From: Methylotenera sp.
GTDB lineage: Bacteria; Pseudomonadota; Gammaproteobacteria; Burkholderiales; Methylophilaceae
Reading direction: 5' to 3'
NCBI GenBank assembly: GCA_028688575.1
Contig: JAQTXW010000005.1
Coordinates: 1 to 58,700 of the forward strand
Length of the DNA: 58,700 bases
The notes under the pieces are model-generated. The model worked only from the letters and a program-made list of their open reading frames with translations, was not told the DNA's origin and did no database searches. The translations under genes and the position numbers were made by a program. The stretch's first letter is position 1; each line of letters opens with the position of its first letter. This document shows positions 48,651 through 58,103 of this stretch, piece after piece.

Positions 48651-49645
48651 TGTTTACTTTTTGTATGTGTAAGTGTGATGGCTAATTGAATGGCGGCCAT
48701 CAGGCTGCCTGTTTCAATATTGCCCGTACCCGCCAAATCCAGTGCAGTGCCGTGATCAACCGAAGTGCGAATAATAGGCAGCCCCAGAGTGACATTCACA
48801 CCTTCACCAAAGCTCGCGTGCTTCAGTACGGGTAAGCCTTGGTCATGGTACATCGCGAGCACGGCGTTGGCTTTGCTCAAGTGATGTTTGGCAAATAAAG
48901 TATCAGCAGGCAGCGCACCAATCAAGTTCATGCCCTCAAGACGTAGTTGTACTAATGCGGGGTTGATCACATCAATTTCCTCGTGTCCCAGATAACCATC
49001 TTCGCCCGCGTGCGGATTAAGCCCTGCCACTAGAATGCGTGGATTTTTAATGCCGAATTTATGGACCAGATCATGGTGCAAAATGCGGATGGTGGTTTCC
49101 AGACTGTTGCGAGTAATGGCTTCTGACACCTCTTTCAGCGGCAGGTGCGTGGTGGCGAGGGCTACGCGCATGCCGCCGCCCACTAGCATCATCACCACTT
49201 GCGCGGTACCAGTGAGATCTGCCAAAAACTCTGTATGTCCGCTAAAAGCAATGCCTGCCTCATTAATAATGCCTTTGTGTACAGGAGCAGTGACCATGGC
49301 ATCAAACTCAGCTGATAAGCAGCCTGAGGCAGCTGTTTTGAGGGTGTTTAATACGTATTGGCTATTTTGTGTGTTAAGTTTACCTGGGATAACTGGCTTG
49401 CCTGTTGCTTGATGCAGCACGGTTAATGTGCCATCGCCTGCATGTGCTATGTGAGTGTTTCTGTCATAAGGCTTGATTTGTATGGCCAAATTTAACGATT
49501 GTGCTCTGGCTTTTAGCAGATCAGCATCCGCGATCATCGTCAGGTGCGCATTGAGGGGCGTGTGAGCCAGCATGACGCACAGGTCAGGTCCTATACCCGC
49601 AGGTTCTCCAGCAGTAATTGCGATGTGAGGTAGCTGCTTGCTCAC
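48647..49645 (-). CDS. pdxA: 4-hydroxythreonine-4-phosphate dehydrogenase
   Basis: PdxA acts in the DXP-dependent pathway to pyridoxal phosphate. The 332-residue protein has TAGEPAGIGPDL at its start, the metal/substrate segment APVHKGIINEAGIAFSGHTEFLAD near 120-143, GLNPHAGEDGYLGHEE near 208, and the end motif TSVDHGTALDLAGTG near 300. The length is standard. It overlaps rsmA by four bases and follows surA by ten. Confidence 0.96.
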   Translation of the reverse strand: MSKQLPHIAITAGEPAGIGPDLCVMLAHTPLNAHLTMIADADLLKARAQSLNLAIQIKPYDRNTHIAHAGDGTLTVLHQATGKPVIPGKLNTQNSQYVLNTLKTAASGCLSAEFDAMVTAPVHKGIINEAGIAFSGHTEFLADLTGTAQVVMMLVGGGMRVALATTHLPLKEVSEAITRNSLETTIRILHHDLVHKFGIKNPRILVAGLNPHAGEDGYLGHEEIDVINPALVQLRLEGMNLIGALPADTLFAKHHLSKANAVLAMYHDQGLPVLKHASFGEGVNVTLGLPIIRTSVDHGTALDLAGTGNIETGSLMAAIQLAITLTHTKSKQ

Positions 49646-49655
49646 GTGATGGCGA

Positions 49656-50960
49656 TCAATAGAACTTATCTTCGAGTCTTAACTCTACAAACGCGCGGTC
49701 ACGTAACTCTCTAACCCAGTCCTGATAAGCTTCATCCGCTTTTCTCGCACGGATTTCCTGACGAGCTTTGAGGCGCGCTGCTTCTTTTGTCATGTCTTGC
49801 TTTCTACGTTCAAGCACCTGGATGATATGCCAGCCAAATGGACTACGCACGGGTTCGCTGATTTGCTTGTCTTGCAATTCGTTCATGGCTTTTTCAAACT
49901 GTGGCACAGTGTCACCTGGATTGACCCAGCCTAAATCGCCACCACTGGATGCCGTGCCATCTTCAGAAAATTGGCGCGCCAGCACTTCAAATTTTTCGCC
50001 ATTATCCAAACGCTCCTTAATGCCGTCCATTTTTTGTTTGGCTTCTTGTTCTGACAGAATTTCCGATAGTTTAATCAGAATGTGGCGGGCATGGGTCTGT
50101 TCTATGACCAATGGCGAGTTGCCACCACGCTTGTCGTTAAGTTTCAGAATATGAAAGCCATTTGGGCTTCTGAGAGGCGCAGACACCTCACCTTTTTGCA
50201 GGGATTTAACCCCATCCAGAAACAAAGTGGGAAGTTGTGCAGAGGTGCGCCAGCCAAGGCTGCCACCTTCCAGAGCGTTAGGCGCATCTGAGTAGCTGGC
50301 GGATGCTTTAGCAAAACTGGTGCCAGCACCGAGTGCGGCTAAAATTTCATCCACTTTGTTTTTGGCTTTTTGTATATCTTCTGTAGCAGCGTCTTCTGGC
50401 ACGCGTATCAGAATGTGACTGATTTCATACTCGTCTTGATTTTCATTGGATGACGATTGCGTGGTTAGAAAATTGTCAATTTCTGATTCGGTGACGTTGA
50501 TGCGGCTTTCAACCTCGCGTTCGCGTAGGCGGGCAATGGTGATTTCATTGCGAATATCAGCCCTGAATTTGCGTATGCTGATGCCGTCTTGATTCAGTGC
50601 CTCGCTAAACTCACTGATGGTCATTTTGTTTTGTTCAGCAATGCGCTCTATGGTTTTGTCGAGTTGGTTGTCATCTACTTTAAGGCCTGTCTGTGCAGCA
50701 TGTTGCAGTTGCAAGGCATCTGAAATCAGGCGTTCCAGCACTTGTCTGCGCAGTATATTTTCATCTGGCAGTTCGGTGCCTTGTTTTTTGAGCTGAGCTG
50801 TCAGCGTGGAAATTCTGCTTTCGAGCTCTTGTTCAGTAATCACCTCTTGATCTACTACTGCGACGATGCGGTCCATTTTAATCACATCCGCCGCATGTAC
50901 ATGGAGGCCTATGCAAGCAATGCTTAAAAAAATTAAAGTTTGAATCAATGTACGTAACAT
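49656..50960 (-). CDS. surA: Periplasmic chaperone/peptidyl-prolyl isomerase SurA
   Basis: SurA escorts outer-membrane proteins, including LptD, to the BAM complex. The 434-residue protein has a signal peptide cut after about residue 23 (HVHA), the N-terminal chaperone helices with DRIVAVVDQEVITEQELESRI, then two PpiC parvulin domains (first about 180-280 with GGSLGWRTSAQLP; second about 290-390 with GGDLGWVNPGDTVP). A C-terminal helix follows. It starts two bases after lptD. Confidence 0.96.
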   Translation of the reverse strand: MLRTLIQTLIFLSIACIGLHVHAADVIKMDRIVAVVDQEVITEQELESRISTLTAQLKKQGTELPDENILRRQVLERLISDALQLQHAAQTGLKVDDNQLDKTIERIAEQNKMTISEFSEALNQDGISIRKFRADIRNEITIARLREREVESRINVTESEIDNFLTTQSSSNENQDEYEISHILIRVPEDAATEDIQKAKNKVDEILAALGAGTSFAKASASYSDAPNALEGGSLGWRTSAQLPTLFLDGVKSLQKGEVSAPLRSPNGFHILKLNDKRGGNSPLVIEQTHARHILIKLSEILSEQEAKQKMDGIKERLDNGEKFEVLARQFSEDGTASSGGDLGWVNPGDTVPQFEKAMNELQDKQISEPVRSPFGWHIIQVLERRKQDMTKEAARLKARQEIRARKADEAYQDWVRELRDRAFVELRLEDKFY

Positions 50961-50962
50961 AA

Positions 50963-53374
50963 TTACTCGTAATAAGAGGGTTGATAAGTATTAGGGATCA
51001 AGCCCGAGCTAACATAGCCTGGAATATTGCGTTTAATCACCGAAAGTGGATTAGCGCCTATTGAGGCCAGGCCACCTAACTCCAGCTGAAAAAACAGGGC
51101 GTAGTTGGCGTCCGCAGTTGCCGTACTTACACGTTGAATCACTGATCGCGCCTGCCAGCATCCCGCATCATACTCTAAGCCAGCGAGTGATTCTACCATG
51201 CGGCTTTCTCGGAACGAGTAGTTGGCGCGGGCAACGCCATACCAGCCTTGTCCAAGTGGCCATTGCGCAGAGAGGTCAGTTTGGTCGATTAAATCGTTTC
51301 TGTAGCTGTAACCCAGATTAAGTGCCTTGCCTGGCTCAGGATTGTAGCGTGCGGTGATGGAACTGCGTACCGAACTGGAGCTATCTGTGTTGTATTGCCA
51401 GAAAGCATCGACTACCCAACTGTTTTTTAAGCGGCCTGTGATGCCTGCAATGATGTCTGAGCTGTTGTTTTCACGTTTAGCTACACCAGGCAGCGTGACT
51501 TCCTGGTCAGCAAAGTAATAGCGTTGGCCAATTGAGGCAGAGAGTCTTTCTGCGCCACTGCTGCTTTCAATAAAACGTGAGGTGAGCGCAAAACTGACTT
51601 GGTTGGCGTTGTTAATGCGGTCGTTGCCTGTGAATTGATTTTCACTGAATAGCGAGCTGAAATTCAAGTCTGATTCACTGGTGTCAAAAATTGGAATGCC
51701 TGATTGGTCGCGATCAGGAATGTAAACATAGAACAAGCGAGGTTCTAATGTTTGCAGGTAGCTTCTGTCGGCAATTTTAAAATCACGGTCAAAATACATG
51801 CCACTATCCAGGCTGAAAATAGGCAGTGTACGTTGTTGTGATTCTAAGTTGCTGGCGACATTGCTCAGATTGTAGCTGGAGTGGTGCAGACCAAACTTTG
51901 GTTTAATATAACCAAATGGTTGCGTAAAAGGAACGGTAATGCTGGGATAAGCGGTAAAACGCGTGCCTGTTGGCACAATAGGCGCATTACTGTTGGTGTC
52001 GAAAGCGACAAACTGTGTATAGAGGTTGGTATTGATATCGCCGTAATATTGATTTCCTGATAGCGTCAGTTGCGGTAAGCGTTCGTAGGGAAACGACAAG
52101 TTGTCCAAAGTTTGGAACTTTTGCGCCAATGCATTGAAGCGCCAAGTGTCATCCGCGTAATCTACATTAAATTGTTGAGGCAGGTTAATGCGGCTGGTGG
52201 TCACAATACGCGTTGAAAGTTCTGAAAAATATTGGTCGTCAGACACTTTTTCCAGACTGTAACCCGCAGACCAGCCACGCCCGAGGTTGTGCTGGTGTTT
52301 TAAGTTAGCGTAATAACGCGTTTCGTTGCTCAGGCTGTCGCTGGGTAAATATTCCAGATTATCAATGCCCGAAAAATTTTCTTCCAGATAGCGAAACTCA
52401 CCCTGTAATTGCAAGCCGCGCTTGCTTAGTTCGCGTGCGGCAAGTGTGGCATCCATGTTGGGTGAAATATTCCAGTAAAACGGTACCAGCACCTCAAAGC
52501 CGCTGCGGCTAGTACTGCCGATGGTGGGCGCTAGAAAGCCGCTTTTACGTTGATTGTTGAACGAAAAGCTCACCCAGGGCGCATAAAGCAAGGGCACGCC
52601 TTTGAATTCAATCGAGGCATGCTTGGCCGAGCCTGACTCCGTGTAGTCGTTAAGCTCAATTTCAGAGGCTTTGATATACCAGTCATCCACGCCAGCCTCG
52701 CAGGTGGTGTAGCGTGCATTGACCAGGCGTTTTTTGTCTTGACCTTCGAAAAAAATAGCTTTGGCATCGCCACGCGCGGAGCTTTGTTGTTTTTTGTTGC
52801 TAGCTAATGCATCTTCATCTTGGGTTTCTAGGTTACCAGAGGCTGACGCAGGAAATGAAGTTGTCAGGTTTTCACTGCCAATCTGCTGGCTTTGCAGGTT
52901 ACCTAATCTTCTGGAAAAAGTCTCAGAACTGGTGGCATTGATTTGCTGCGCGCTTCTGGCGCCAGTCTTATCGAGTCTGATAGAGGCGTCGCGCATCTCC
53001 CCTATGTTTTCAGACAAGCGCATACGCAGTTCGGGGCCTGTGAGTTTGGTGTTGCCAACTTCAATACGCGCATTACCTTGGATGCTGAGCTCATCATTTT
53101 GTATGTTGTATTCAATGACATCACCATAAGCATCTTGTTTGCCACGATGAATTGAAGCATTGCCAAGTGCACGCATTTTACGATCCAGATAGAGCTCCAG
53201 TTTGTCGCCATCAATGGTGATGCCGTCATCAGGTACGGTTAGCCCATCTGATGGGGTGTTGGCGGTGTGGTCATCAACCACCAGAGGGCTTGGATTGCTG
53301 ACTTCTGCAGATGTAGCTAGGCCATGAGTCATTAAAATGATGGCTAAGTGAGCTGGCAAAAGTTTCTTTAGCAT
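50963..53374 (-). CDS. lptD: LPS-assembly outer-membrane protein LptD
   Basis: LptD is the outer-membrane barrel that inserts LPS. From the ATG at 53374 it has 803 residues with a signal peptide (cut near LATSA), an LptA-like jellyroll (about 45-240) and a C-terminal barrel. The GxAxxIxFxG...RLVNARYTTCE block (near 220) and NPEPGKALNLGYSYRND are typical. Two features stand out. The jellyroll carries an extra low-complexity stretch of about 65 residues (roughly 130-200, Ser/Gln/Asn-rich). Also, only two cysteines remain (TTCEAG and AGCWQ) in place of four, so one inter-domain disulfide is possible. A GTG at 53410 would add 12 residues before the signal. Confidence 0.95.
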   Translation of the reverse strand: MLKKLLPAHLAIILMTHGLATSAEVSNPSPLVVDDHTANTPSDGLTVPDDGITIDGDKLELYLDRKMRALGNASIHRGKQDAYGDVIEYNIQNDELSIQGNARIEVGNTKLTGPELRMRLSENIGEMRDASIRLDKTGARSAQQINATSSETFSRRLGNLQSQQIGSENLTTSFPASASGNLETQDEDALASNKKQQSSARGDAKAIFFEGQDKKRLVNARYTTCEAGVDDWYIKASEIELNDYTESGSAKHASIEFKGVPLLYAPWVSFSFNNQRKSGFLAPTIGSTSRSGFEVLVPFYWNISPNMDATLAARELSKRGLQLQGEFRYLEENFSGIDNLEYLPSDSLSNETRYYANLKHQHNLGRGWSAGYSLEKVSDDQYFSELSTRIVTTSRINLPQQFNVDYADDTWRFNALAQKFQTLDNLSFPYERLPQLTLSGNQYYGDINTNLYTQFVAFDTNSNAPIVPTGTRFTAYPSITVPFTQPFGYIKPKFGLHHSSYNLSNVASNLESQQRTLPIFSLDSGMYFDRDFKIADRSYLQTLEPRLFYVYIPDRDQSGIPIFDTSESDLNFSSLFSENQFTGNDRINNANQVSFALTSRFIESSSGAERLSASIGQRYYFADQEVTLPGVAKRENNSSDIIAGITGRLKNSWVVDAFWQYNTDSSSSVRSSITARYNPEPGKALNLGYSYRNDLIDQTDLSAQWPLGQGWYGVARANYSFRESRMVESLAGLEYDAGCWQARSVIQRVSTATADANYALFFQLELGGLASIGANPLSVIKRNIPGYVSSGLIPNTYQPSYYE

Positions 53375-53461
53375 GAAGTGATCATAAAGTTTTAAAGGGG
53401 AGCGGCTCACAAGGCTAAACTCAGAAGGCTAAATAGCGAAGTAAGAATATTAAAGTCTGCA

Positions 53462-53499
53462 ATTATAGCTAAACGAATTTATTTTATCAGTGATAAAAT
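53462..53499 (-). promoter_or_regulatory. Candidate lptD promoter with overlapping palindrome
   Basis: On the minus strand TATAAT (53467-53462) has CTGATA (53490-53485) 17 bases upstream as a -35. The perfect palindrome ATTTTATCA-G-TGATAAAAT (53481-53499, nine-base arms around one base) covers the -35. An exact inverted repeat centred on a promoter element is what an operator for a dimeric regulator looks like; a role is inferred, and the regulator is unknown. Confidence 0.5.
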
Positions 53500-53545
53500 C
53501 TCACAAATAGTAGTTTTTGGCAATCAATAAATGAGGTTCAGCCGC

Positions 53546-53673
53546 TTTAACCCAGATTTTCAATTGGGCGACTTTGCATCCACTTGCATGTTAACTCGCC
53601 TATTTTGCGCAAAAAAATCCATCAAACTGTGCGGCGTTGCCACTGCAAGTCCTTATGGAAAATCCGGGTTAAA
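53546..53673. repeat. Dispersed inverted-repeat element, copy 3
   Basis: This 128-base copy runs from TTTAACCCAGATTTTC to the inverse end AAAATCCGGGTTAAA (one base changed in the right end). The nested ACTTGCA/TGCAAGT pair and the inner GCGGCGTTGCCACTGCAAG block match copy 1 closely. It lies between the lptD promoter and amgK. Confidence 0.8.
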
Positions 53674-53929
53674 TCTAAGGATATTCAGTGTTTGCATCTG
53701 GTTTAGATGGTGTGTTGTTTAAAATTAAAACTGAAAGAGGCCGCTGTTGCCAATGATTGTGTTTGTGAATAGGTATTAAGGCGCACTAATGATATTAGGT
53801 AGGCGCTGGCTTTTCGTCACCCCCATCTTTAGAACTGGTTTTGTCTGTGGCTCATCAGAGCAAAGGTCGTAAGTATCATTATTAAGGTTGTTGTTCGTGA
53901 TTGGAAATGTTGTGGTAAATAGCACTCAA

Positions 53930-54943
53930 ATGGATTCAAGGTATCATCAACTGCACGCATGGTTATCAGCCACACTGCGGCATGCCGAATTTACGCTGAG
54001 CGTTGCTTCGGCAGATGCCAGTTTTAGGCGTTATTTCAGGGTGCATCTGGCAGACAAAAGCCTGATTGCAATGGATGCCCCACCTCAGCATGAAGATTGC
54101 ACGCCATTTGTGCGAATAGCAAAGTTATTTGGTGATGCGGGGGTGCATGTACCTCAGGTTCTGGCGCAGGATTTGACGCAAGGCTTTCTGTTGTTAAGCG
54201 ATTTGGGTGATGTGACTTATTTGAGTCAACTAAACGAAACCTCAGCGCCCAGCCTTTACCATGATGCCAACATGGCGTTGATAAAACTGCAATTGGCAAG
54301 TCAGCCCGATGTGCTGCCAGATTACGATGCCGCATTGCTCACGCGTGAGATGCAGTTGTTCCCCGACTGGTATGTGTCCAAACACCTAGGAGTTAATTTG
54401 GATGAAAATCAGCAGGCGGCGCTGCAAAAAACATTTGAGGTGCTGAATCAGAATGTTTTGGCGCAGGGACGGGTGTATGTGCACCGCGATTACCACTCCC
54501 GCAATTTGATGGTTTGTGATCACAACCCAGGTGTGCTTGACTTTCAGGATGCGGTCTATGGTCCGATTACCTACGACTTGGTTTCTCTGCTTAAAGATGC
54601 CTATATCGGGTGGGATGAAGAAAAAGTGATTGATTGGCTGGTGCGCTATTGGCAGGTGGCGCGTAAAGAAAAATTGCCAGTGCCTGATGATTTTAGCGAG
54701 TTTTACCGTGATTTTGAATACATGGGCGCGCAACGCCACGTTAAAGTGCTGGGTATTTTTGCAAGACTTTACTATCGTGATGGTAAAGCAGGTTATTTGA
54801 AAGATATGCCACTTGTGTTGCAGTATTTGCGCAATGTGTGTGAGCGCTACGTGGAGTTAAGACCGCTGTTACGATTGCTTGATAATTTAAGCGGTCATGA
54901 CCAGCATCCTGATGCCAATTACAAAAGCCTGCTTAAACTATGA
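53930..54943 (+). CDS. amgK: N-acetylmuramate/N-acetylglucosamine anomeric kinase
   Basis: AmgK phosphorylates MurNAc (and GlcNAc) at C1 in the MurNAc recycling route that bypasses de novo UDP-MurNAc synthesis. The protein (337 residues from the ATG at 53930) has the phosphotransferase fold: ASADASFRRYFRV near 30, the FLLLSDLGDVTYL hinge near 87, the catalytic loop VHRDYHSRNLMV near 187 and the metal motif LDFQDAVYGPITYDLVSLLKDAY near 207. Its end overlaps murU by four bases. The start is uncertain; codons back to 53888 are in frame. The pairing with murU beside lptD is as in pseudomonads. Confidence 0.9.
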   Translation: MDSRYHQLHAWLSATLRHAEFTLSVASADASFRRYFRVHLADKSLIAMDAPPQHEDCTPFVRIAKLFGDAGVHVPQVLAQDLTQGFLLLSDLGDVTYLSQLNETSAPSLYHDANMALIKLQLASQPDVLPDYDAALLTREMQLFPDWYVSKHLGVNLDENQQAALQKTFEVLNQNVLAQGRVYVHRDYHSRNLMVCDHNPGVLDFQDAVYGPITYDLVSLLKDAYIGWDEEKVIDWLVRYWQVARKEKLPVPDDFSEFYRDFEYMGAQRHVKVLGIFARLYYRDGKAGYLKDMPLVLQYLRNVCERYVELRPLLRLLDNLSGHDQHPDANYKSLLKL

Positions 54944-55629
54944 GGGCGATGATTTTAGCCGCAGGCCGTGGCGAACGTATGCGCCCGCTCACAGACCACA
55001 CCCCCAAGCCATTGTTAAAGGTGGGTGGCAAGCCAATCATTGTGTGGCATTTGGAGCGCTTAGCAAAAGCAGGTTTTAGCGAGATTGTGGTGAATCATGC
55101 GCATTTGGGTGAGCAAATCGAGCATGCATTGGGAAATGGCAGTCAGTGGAGTCTGCATATTCAATATAGCCCAGAAAAAATCGCACTGGAAACGGCAGGT
55201 GGCATTGCTAATGCGCTGCCATTGTTAGGCCAGGAACCGTTCTTGGTTGTGAACGGTGATGTTTATACGGATATCGATTTTTCACAACTGGCATTACCGT
55301 CACGCGCCTTGGCTCATCTTGTGATGGTGGATAATCCACCACAGCATCCCATGGGGGATTTTTCGCTAAACGAAGGCAAATTAGCCAAAGATGGCGCTGC
55401 CAAACTTACGTTTTCCGGTGTCGGACTTTATCATCCAGATTTATTCCAAGCTGTTAAGCAGGGTCAGGCGGCCAAGCTGGCACCATTGCTTGTTACGGCT
55501 ATGCATGAAGAACGAGTGACGGGGGTGCGCCATATGGGTGAGTGGCATGATATTGGTACACCAGAAAGATTGGCGGCACTTAATCAGCAGTTTGCCTGTC
55601 ACAGTCAAACGACTCAATCAATCGAATAA
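54940..55629 (+). CDS. murU: N-acetylmuramate alpha-1-phosphate uridylyltransferase
   Basis: MurU makes UDP-MurNAc from MurNAc-1-phosphate and UTP, completing the recycling step begun by AmgK. The 229-residue nucleotidyltransferase starts MRAMILAAGRGERMRPLTDHTPKPLLKVGGKPI, has GGIANALPLLGQEPFLVVNGDVYTDIDF near 87-114 with the metal-binding Asp, and ends with a HMGEWHDIGTPERL block near 197. It is shorter than RmlA/GlmU-type enzymes, fitting MurU. Confidence 0.9.
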   Translation: MRAMILAAGRGERMRPLTDHTPKPLLKVGGKPIIVWHLERLAKAGFSEIVVNHAHLGEQIEHALGNGSQWSLHIQYSPEKIALETAGGIANALPLLGQEPFLVVNGDVYTDIDFSQLALPSRALAHLVMVDNPPQHPMGDFSLNEGKLAKDGAAKLTFSGVGLYHPDLFQAVKQGQAAKLAPLLVTAMHEERVTGVRHMGEWHDIGTPERLAALNQQFACHSQTTQSIE

Positions 55630-56940
55630 ATGCTTATGACCAATTTTTATGAATTCCAGCAGCGTCGCCAGCAGCTCATTAACAACATGGGGGCTGGTAT
55701 TGCCATTATCCCCACCGCGCCAGAACTTATCCGCAATCGAGACAGCCATTACCCTTATCGATTTGACAGTTATTTTTACTATCTGACTGGCTTTAAAGAG
55801 CCTGAAGCTCTGTTGGTTGTAATTGCGGGAGAAGAAAATAAAAGTATCCTGTTTTGCCGCGATAAAGATGTCGAACGCGAGATCTGGGATGGTTTTCGCT
55901 ATGGGGCAGATGTGGCTAAATCTGAATTTGGATTTGATGAGGCCTACAGTATTCATCAATTAGATGTCTTGCTGCCAAAATTGCTGGCGAACCAACCTAA
56001 ACTGTTTTATAGCTTGGGCGCAGATTCGGCATGGGATGCGCGGGTGATGGCATGGCTGAATACAGTTAAAAGTAATGCAAGAACAGGCGTTACATCCCCA
56101 GACGCAATTTTTGATGTGCGTAAGTGCTTAGATGAAATGCGGCTTTATAAATCAGTCACCGAGATTGAGATGATGCGCCGCTCAGCAAAAATTGCCGCCA
56201 GCGCACACTTGCGCGCCATGCAAAAAGCGCGGGCGGGGAAAATGGAATATGAAATCGAAGCTGAATTTCTGCATGAATTTTATCGGTTTGGCGCACAGGC
56301 GCCAGCTTATACCAGTATTGTGGCAGGGGGGGCGAATGCCTGCACCTTGCACTACAACGCTAACAACGGTGTGCTCACAGACGGTGACATGTTGCTGATC
56401 GATGCTGGCTGCGAGCTTGATGGCTACGCTTCCGATATCACCCGCACCTTCCCGATTAACGGAAAATTTAGCGCCGCACAAAAAGATGTTTACGAACTAG
56501 TGCTGGCGGCGCAGGCCGCAGCCTTTGCCAAGGTAAATACGCAAAATCACTGGAATGCGCCGCACGAGGCTGCATTAGCGGTTTTAACGCAGGGATTTAT
56601 TGATTTTGGCTGGTTAAAAGGTAGTCTTGATAGTGTCATTGAAAGCGGAGATTACCGTCAGTTTTACATGCATCGCACTGGGCATTGGTTAGGCTTGGAT
56701 GTGCACGATGCGGGTGAGTACAAAGATAAAGCTGGAAATTGGCGCATGCTGGAAGCGGATATGATGCTGACGGTAGAGCCCGGGTGCTATATCCGCCCCG
56801 CAGATAACGTGCCTGAGATTTTTTGGAATATCGGCATACGTATAGAAGACGATGTGCTGGTGACCGCCACGGGATGCGAAATTATCACCAGTGACGCCCC
56901 CAAAACTGTTGCTGAAATTGAAAGTGTGATGGCGCAATAA
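55630..56940 (+). CDS. pepP: Xaa-Pro aminopeptidase P
   Basis: PepP removes N-terminal residues before proline. The 436-residue M24 protein has an N-terminal domain (about 1-170) and a pita-bread catalytic domain. The latter has metal ligands in LIDAGCELDGYASDITRTFPI (two Asp, near 257-268), HRTGHWLGLDVHD (His, near 345), TVEPGCYI (Glu, near 380) and RIEDDVLV (Glu, near 403). The ATG at 55630 starts right after murU; a second ATG at 55636 is equally possible. It is upstream of ubiH, as in many gammaproteobacteria. Confidence 0.95.
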   Translation: MLMTNFYEFQQRRQQLINNMGAGIAIIPTAPELIRNRDSHYPYRFDSYFYYLTGFKEPEALLVVIAGEENKSILFCRDKDVEREIWDGFRYGADVAKSEFGFDEAYSIHQLDVLLPKLLANQPKLFYSLGADSAWDARVMAWLNTVKSNARTGVTSPDAIFDVRKCLDEMRLYKSVTEIEMMRRSAKIAASAHLRAMQKARAGKMEYEIEAEFLHEFYRFGAQAPAYTSIVAGGANACTLHYNANNGVLTDGDMLLIDAGCELDGYASDITRTFPINGKFSAAQKDVYELVLAAQAAAFAKVNTQNHWNAPHEAALAVLTQGFIDFGWLKGSLDSVIESGDYRQFYMHRTGHWLGLDVHDAGEYKDKAGNWRMLEADMMLTVEPGCYIRPADNVPEIFWNIGIRIEDDVLVTATGCEIITSDAPKTVAEIESVMAQ

Positions 56941-58103
56941 TGCAGAAAACTGACAATATCGTCATTGTTGGCGCAGGTCCAGTTGGGCTGGTGTTGTCTT
57001 TGCTAATAGCAAAGGACGGCATCCCCAGTACATTGCTGGAAGCCAGAAAAAAAGGTGCGGCAAATCAAGATAGCAGAGCATTAGCATTGTCTTACGGCAC
57101 ACGTGTGATTTTAGAAAAGCTAGGGGTTTGGTCGCGGCTTAGTCCTTATGCAACAGCGATTAATACGATTCATGTTTCGCAAAAAGGCAGCTTGGGTCGC
57201 AGTGTGCTGGAAGCAGCCGACTATGCTCAGGAGTCCCTTGGCTATGTGCTTTCTTATGGTGCACTCTGTAGCGCACTAATTTCCCAGGTTGATGCAGAGG
57301 TGCATATTACATTCATTGATGAAGCGCAAGCAGAGTCGATTACACATGGCACAGACTATGCCACTGTGGCGTATGTACAAAACGGGGTGTCTTATCAACG
57401 CGATGCTGCATTGTTAGTGCTGGCTGATGGCGGGCGTAGCCTTGAACAGGCGGCAGGATTAAAGCGCGACACCAAAGAATATGGCCATGATGCGCTGATT
57501 ACTCAAGTAAAAGCAGAGTTGCCACATCGCAACATCGCCTATGAGCGATTTACCAGTCACGGGCCAATGGCTTTGTTGCCGAATGGAGAGCGGGACTTTT
57601 CATTGGTATGGACGGGTAAAACTGACTACATAGCACCGCTACTTGATTTAAGTGATGCTGAGTTTTTAGCGCAGTTCCACACGCAGTTTGGTGATAGAGT
57701 GGGGCGTTTCCTGGGTGTGAAAAAACGCATGACATTTCCGCTCAGGCTGTCAAAGCTGCAAGACGATGATACCCCGCACTTTGTGGTCATAGGTAATGCG
57801 GCACAAACGATGCACCCTGTGGCAGGACAGGGCTTTAATGTTGGCCTGCGTGATGCTGAAATGCTTGCTAGGCAAGTTAGTCAGCGTACATACGACTTAG
57901 GCAGTTGGGAGATGCTCGCCGCATATCAGGCTAGCCGTAAAACTGATACTCAACATGGCTTGATGTTCACTGATTTTCTGGTCAATATTTTTTCTAATGA
58001 TATTGTTGGAATGCCTTTACTTAGAAGTGCCAGCCTGGGTATTTTTGATCTGCTAAAACCAGCAAAGCGCTACTTGGTGAATAAAATGAGCTTTGGTAAA
58101 TGA
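56940..58103 (+). CDS. ubiH: UbiH-family FAD-dependent ubiquinone-biosynthesis monooxygenase
   Basis: This 387-residue flavoprotein belongs to the UbiH/UbiF/UbiI group that hydroxylates the ubiquinone ring. It has the FAD motif IVIVGAGPVGLVLSLLIA near 7-24, SRALALSYGTRVILEKLGVW near 45-64, and the second FAD motif VVIGNAAQTMHPVAGQGFNVGLRDAE near 285-310, the UbiH-type signature. It overlaps the pepP stop by one base and its own TGA overlaps the next start. The pepP-ubiH order and the second monooxygenase behind it support UbiH, but which ring position it hydroxylates is inferred. Confidence 0.88.
   Translation: MQKTDNIVIVGAGPVGLVLSLLIAKDGIPSTLLEARKKGAANQDSRALALSYGTRVILEKLGVWSRLSPYATAINTIHVSQKGSLGRSVLEAADYAQESLGYVLSYGALCSALISQVDAEVHITFIDEAQAESITHGTDYATVAYVQNGVSYQRDAALLVLADGGRSLEQAAGLKRDTKEYGHDALITQVKAELPHRNIAYERFTSHGPMALLPNGERDFSLVWTGKTDYIAPLLDLSDAEFLAQFHTQFGDRVGRFLGVKKRMTFPLRLSKLQDDDTPHFVVIGNAAQTMHPVAGQGFNVGLRDAEMLARQVSQRTYDLGSWEMLAAYQASRKTDTQHGLMFTDFLVNIFSNDIVGMPLLRSASLGIFDLLKPAKRYLVNKMSFGK

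Larger units (their letters stand above)
53375..53929. other. Divergent lptD/amgK intergenic region
   Basis: These 555 bases carry no convincing gene. They hold the candidate lptD promoter with its overlapping palindrome (53462-53499) and copy 3 of the dispersed repeat (53546-53673). The remaining part (about 53690-53890) is AT-rich and unremarkable. In-frame TTG/GTG codons from 53888 could extend amgK upstream. Confidence 0.6.
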
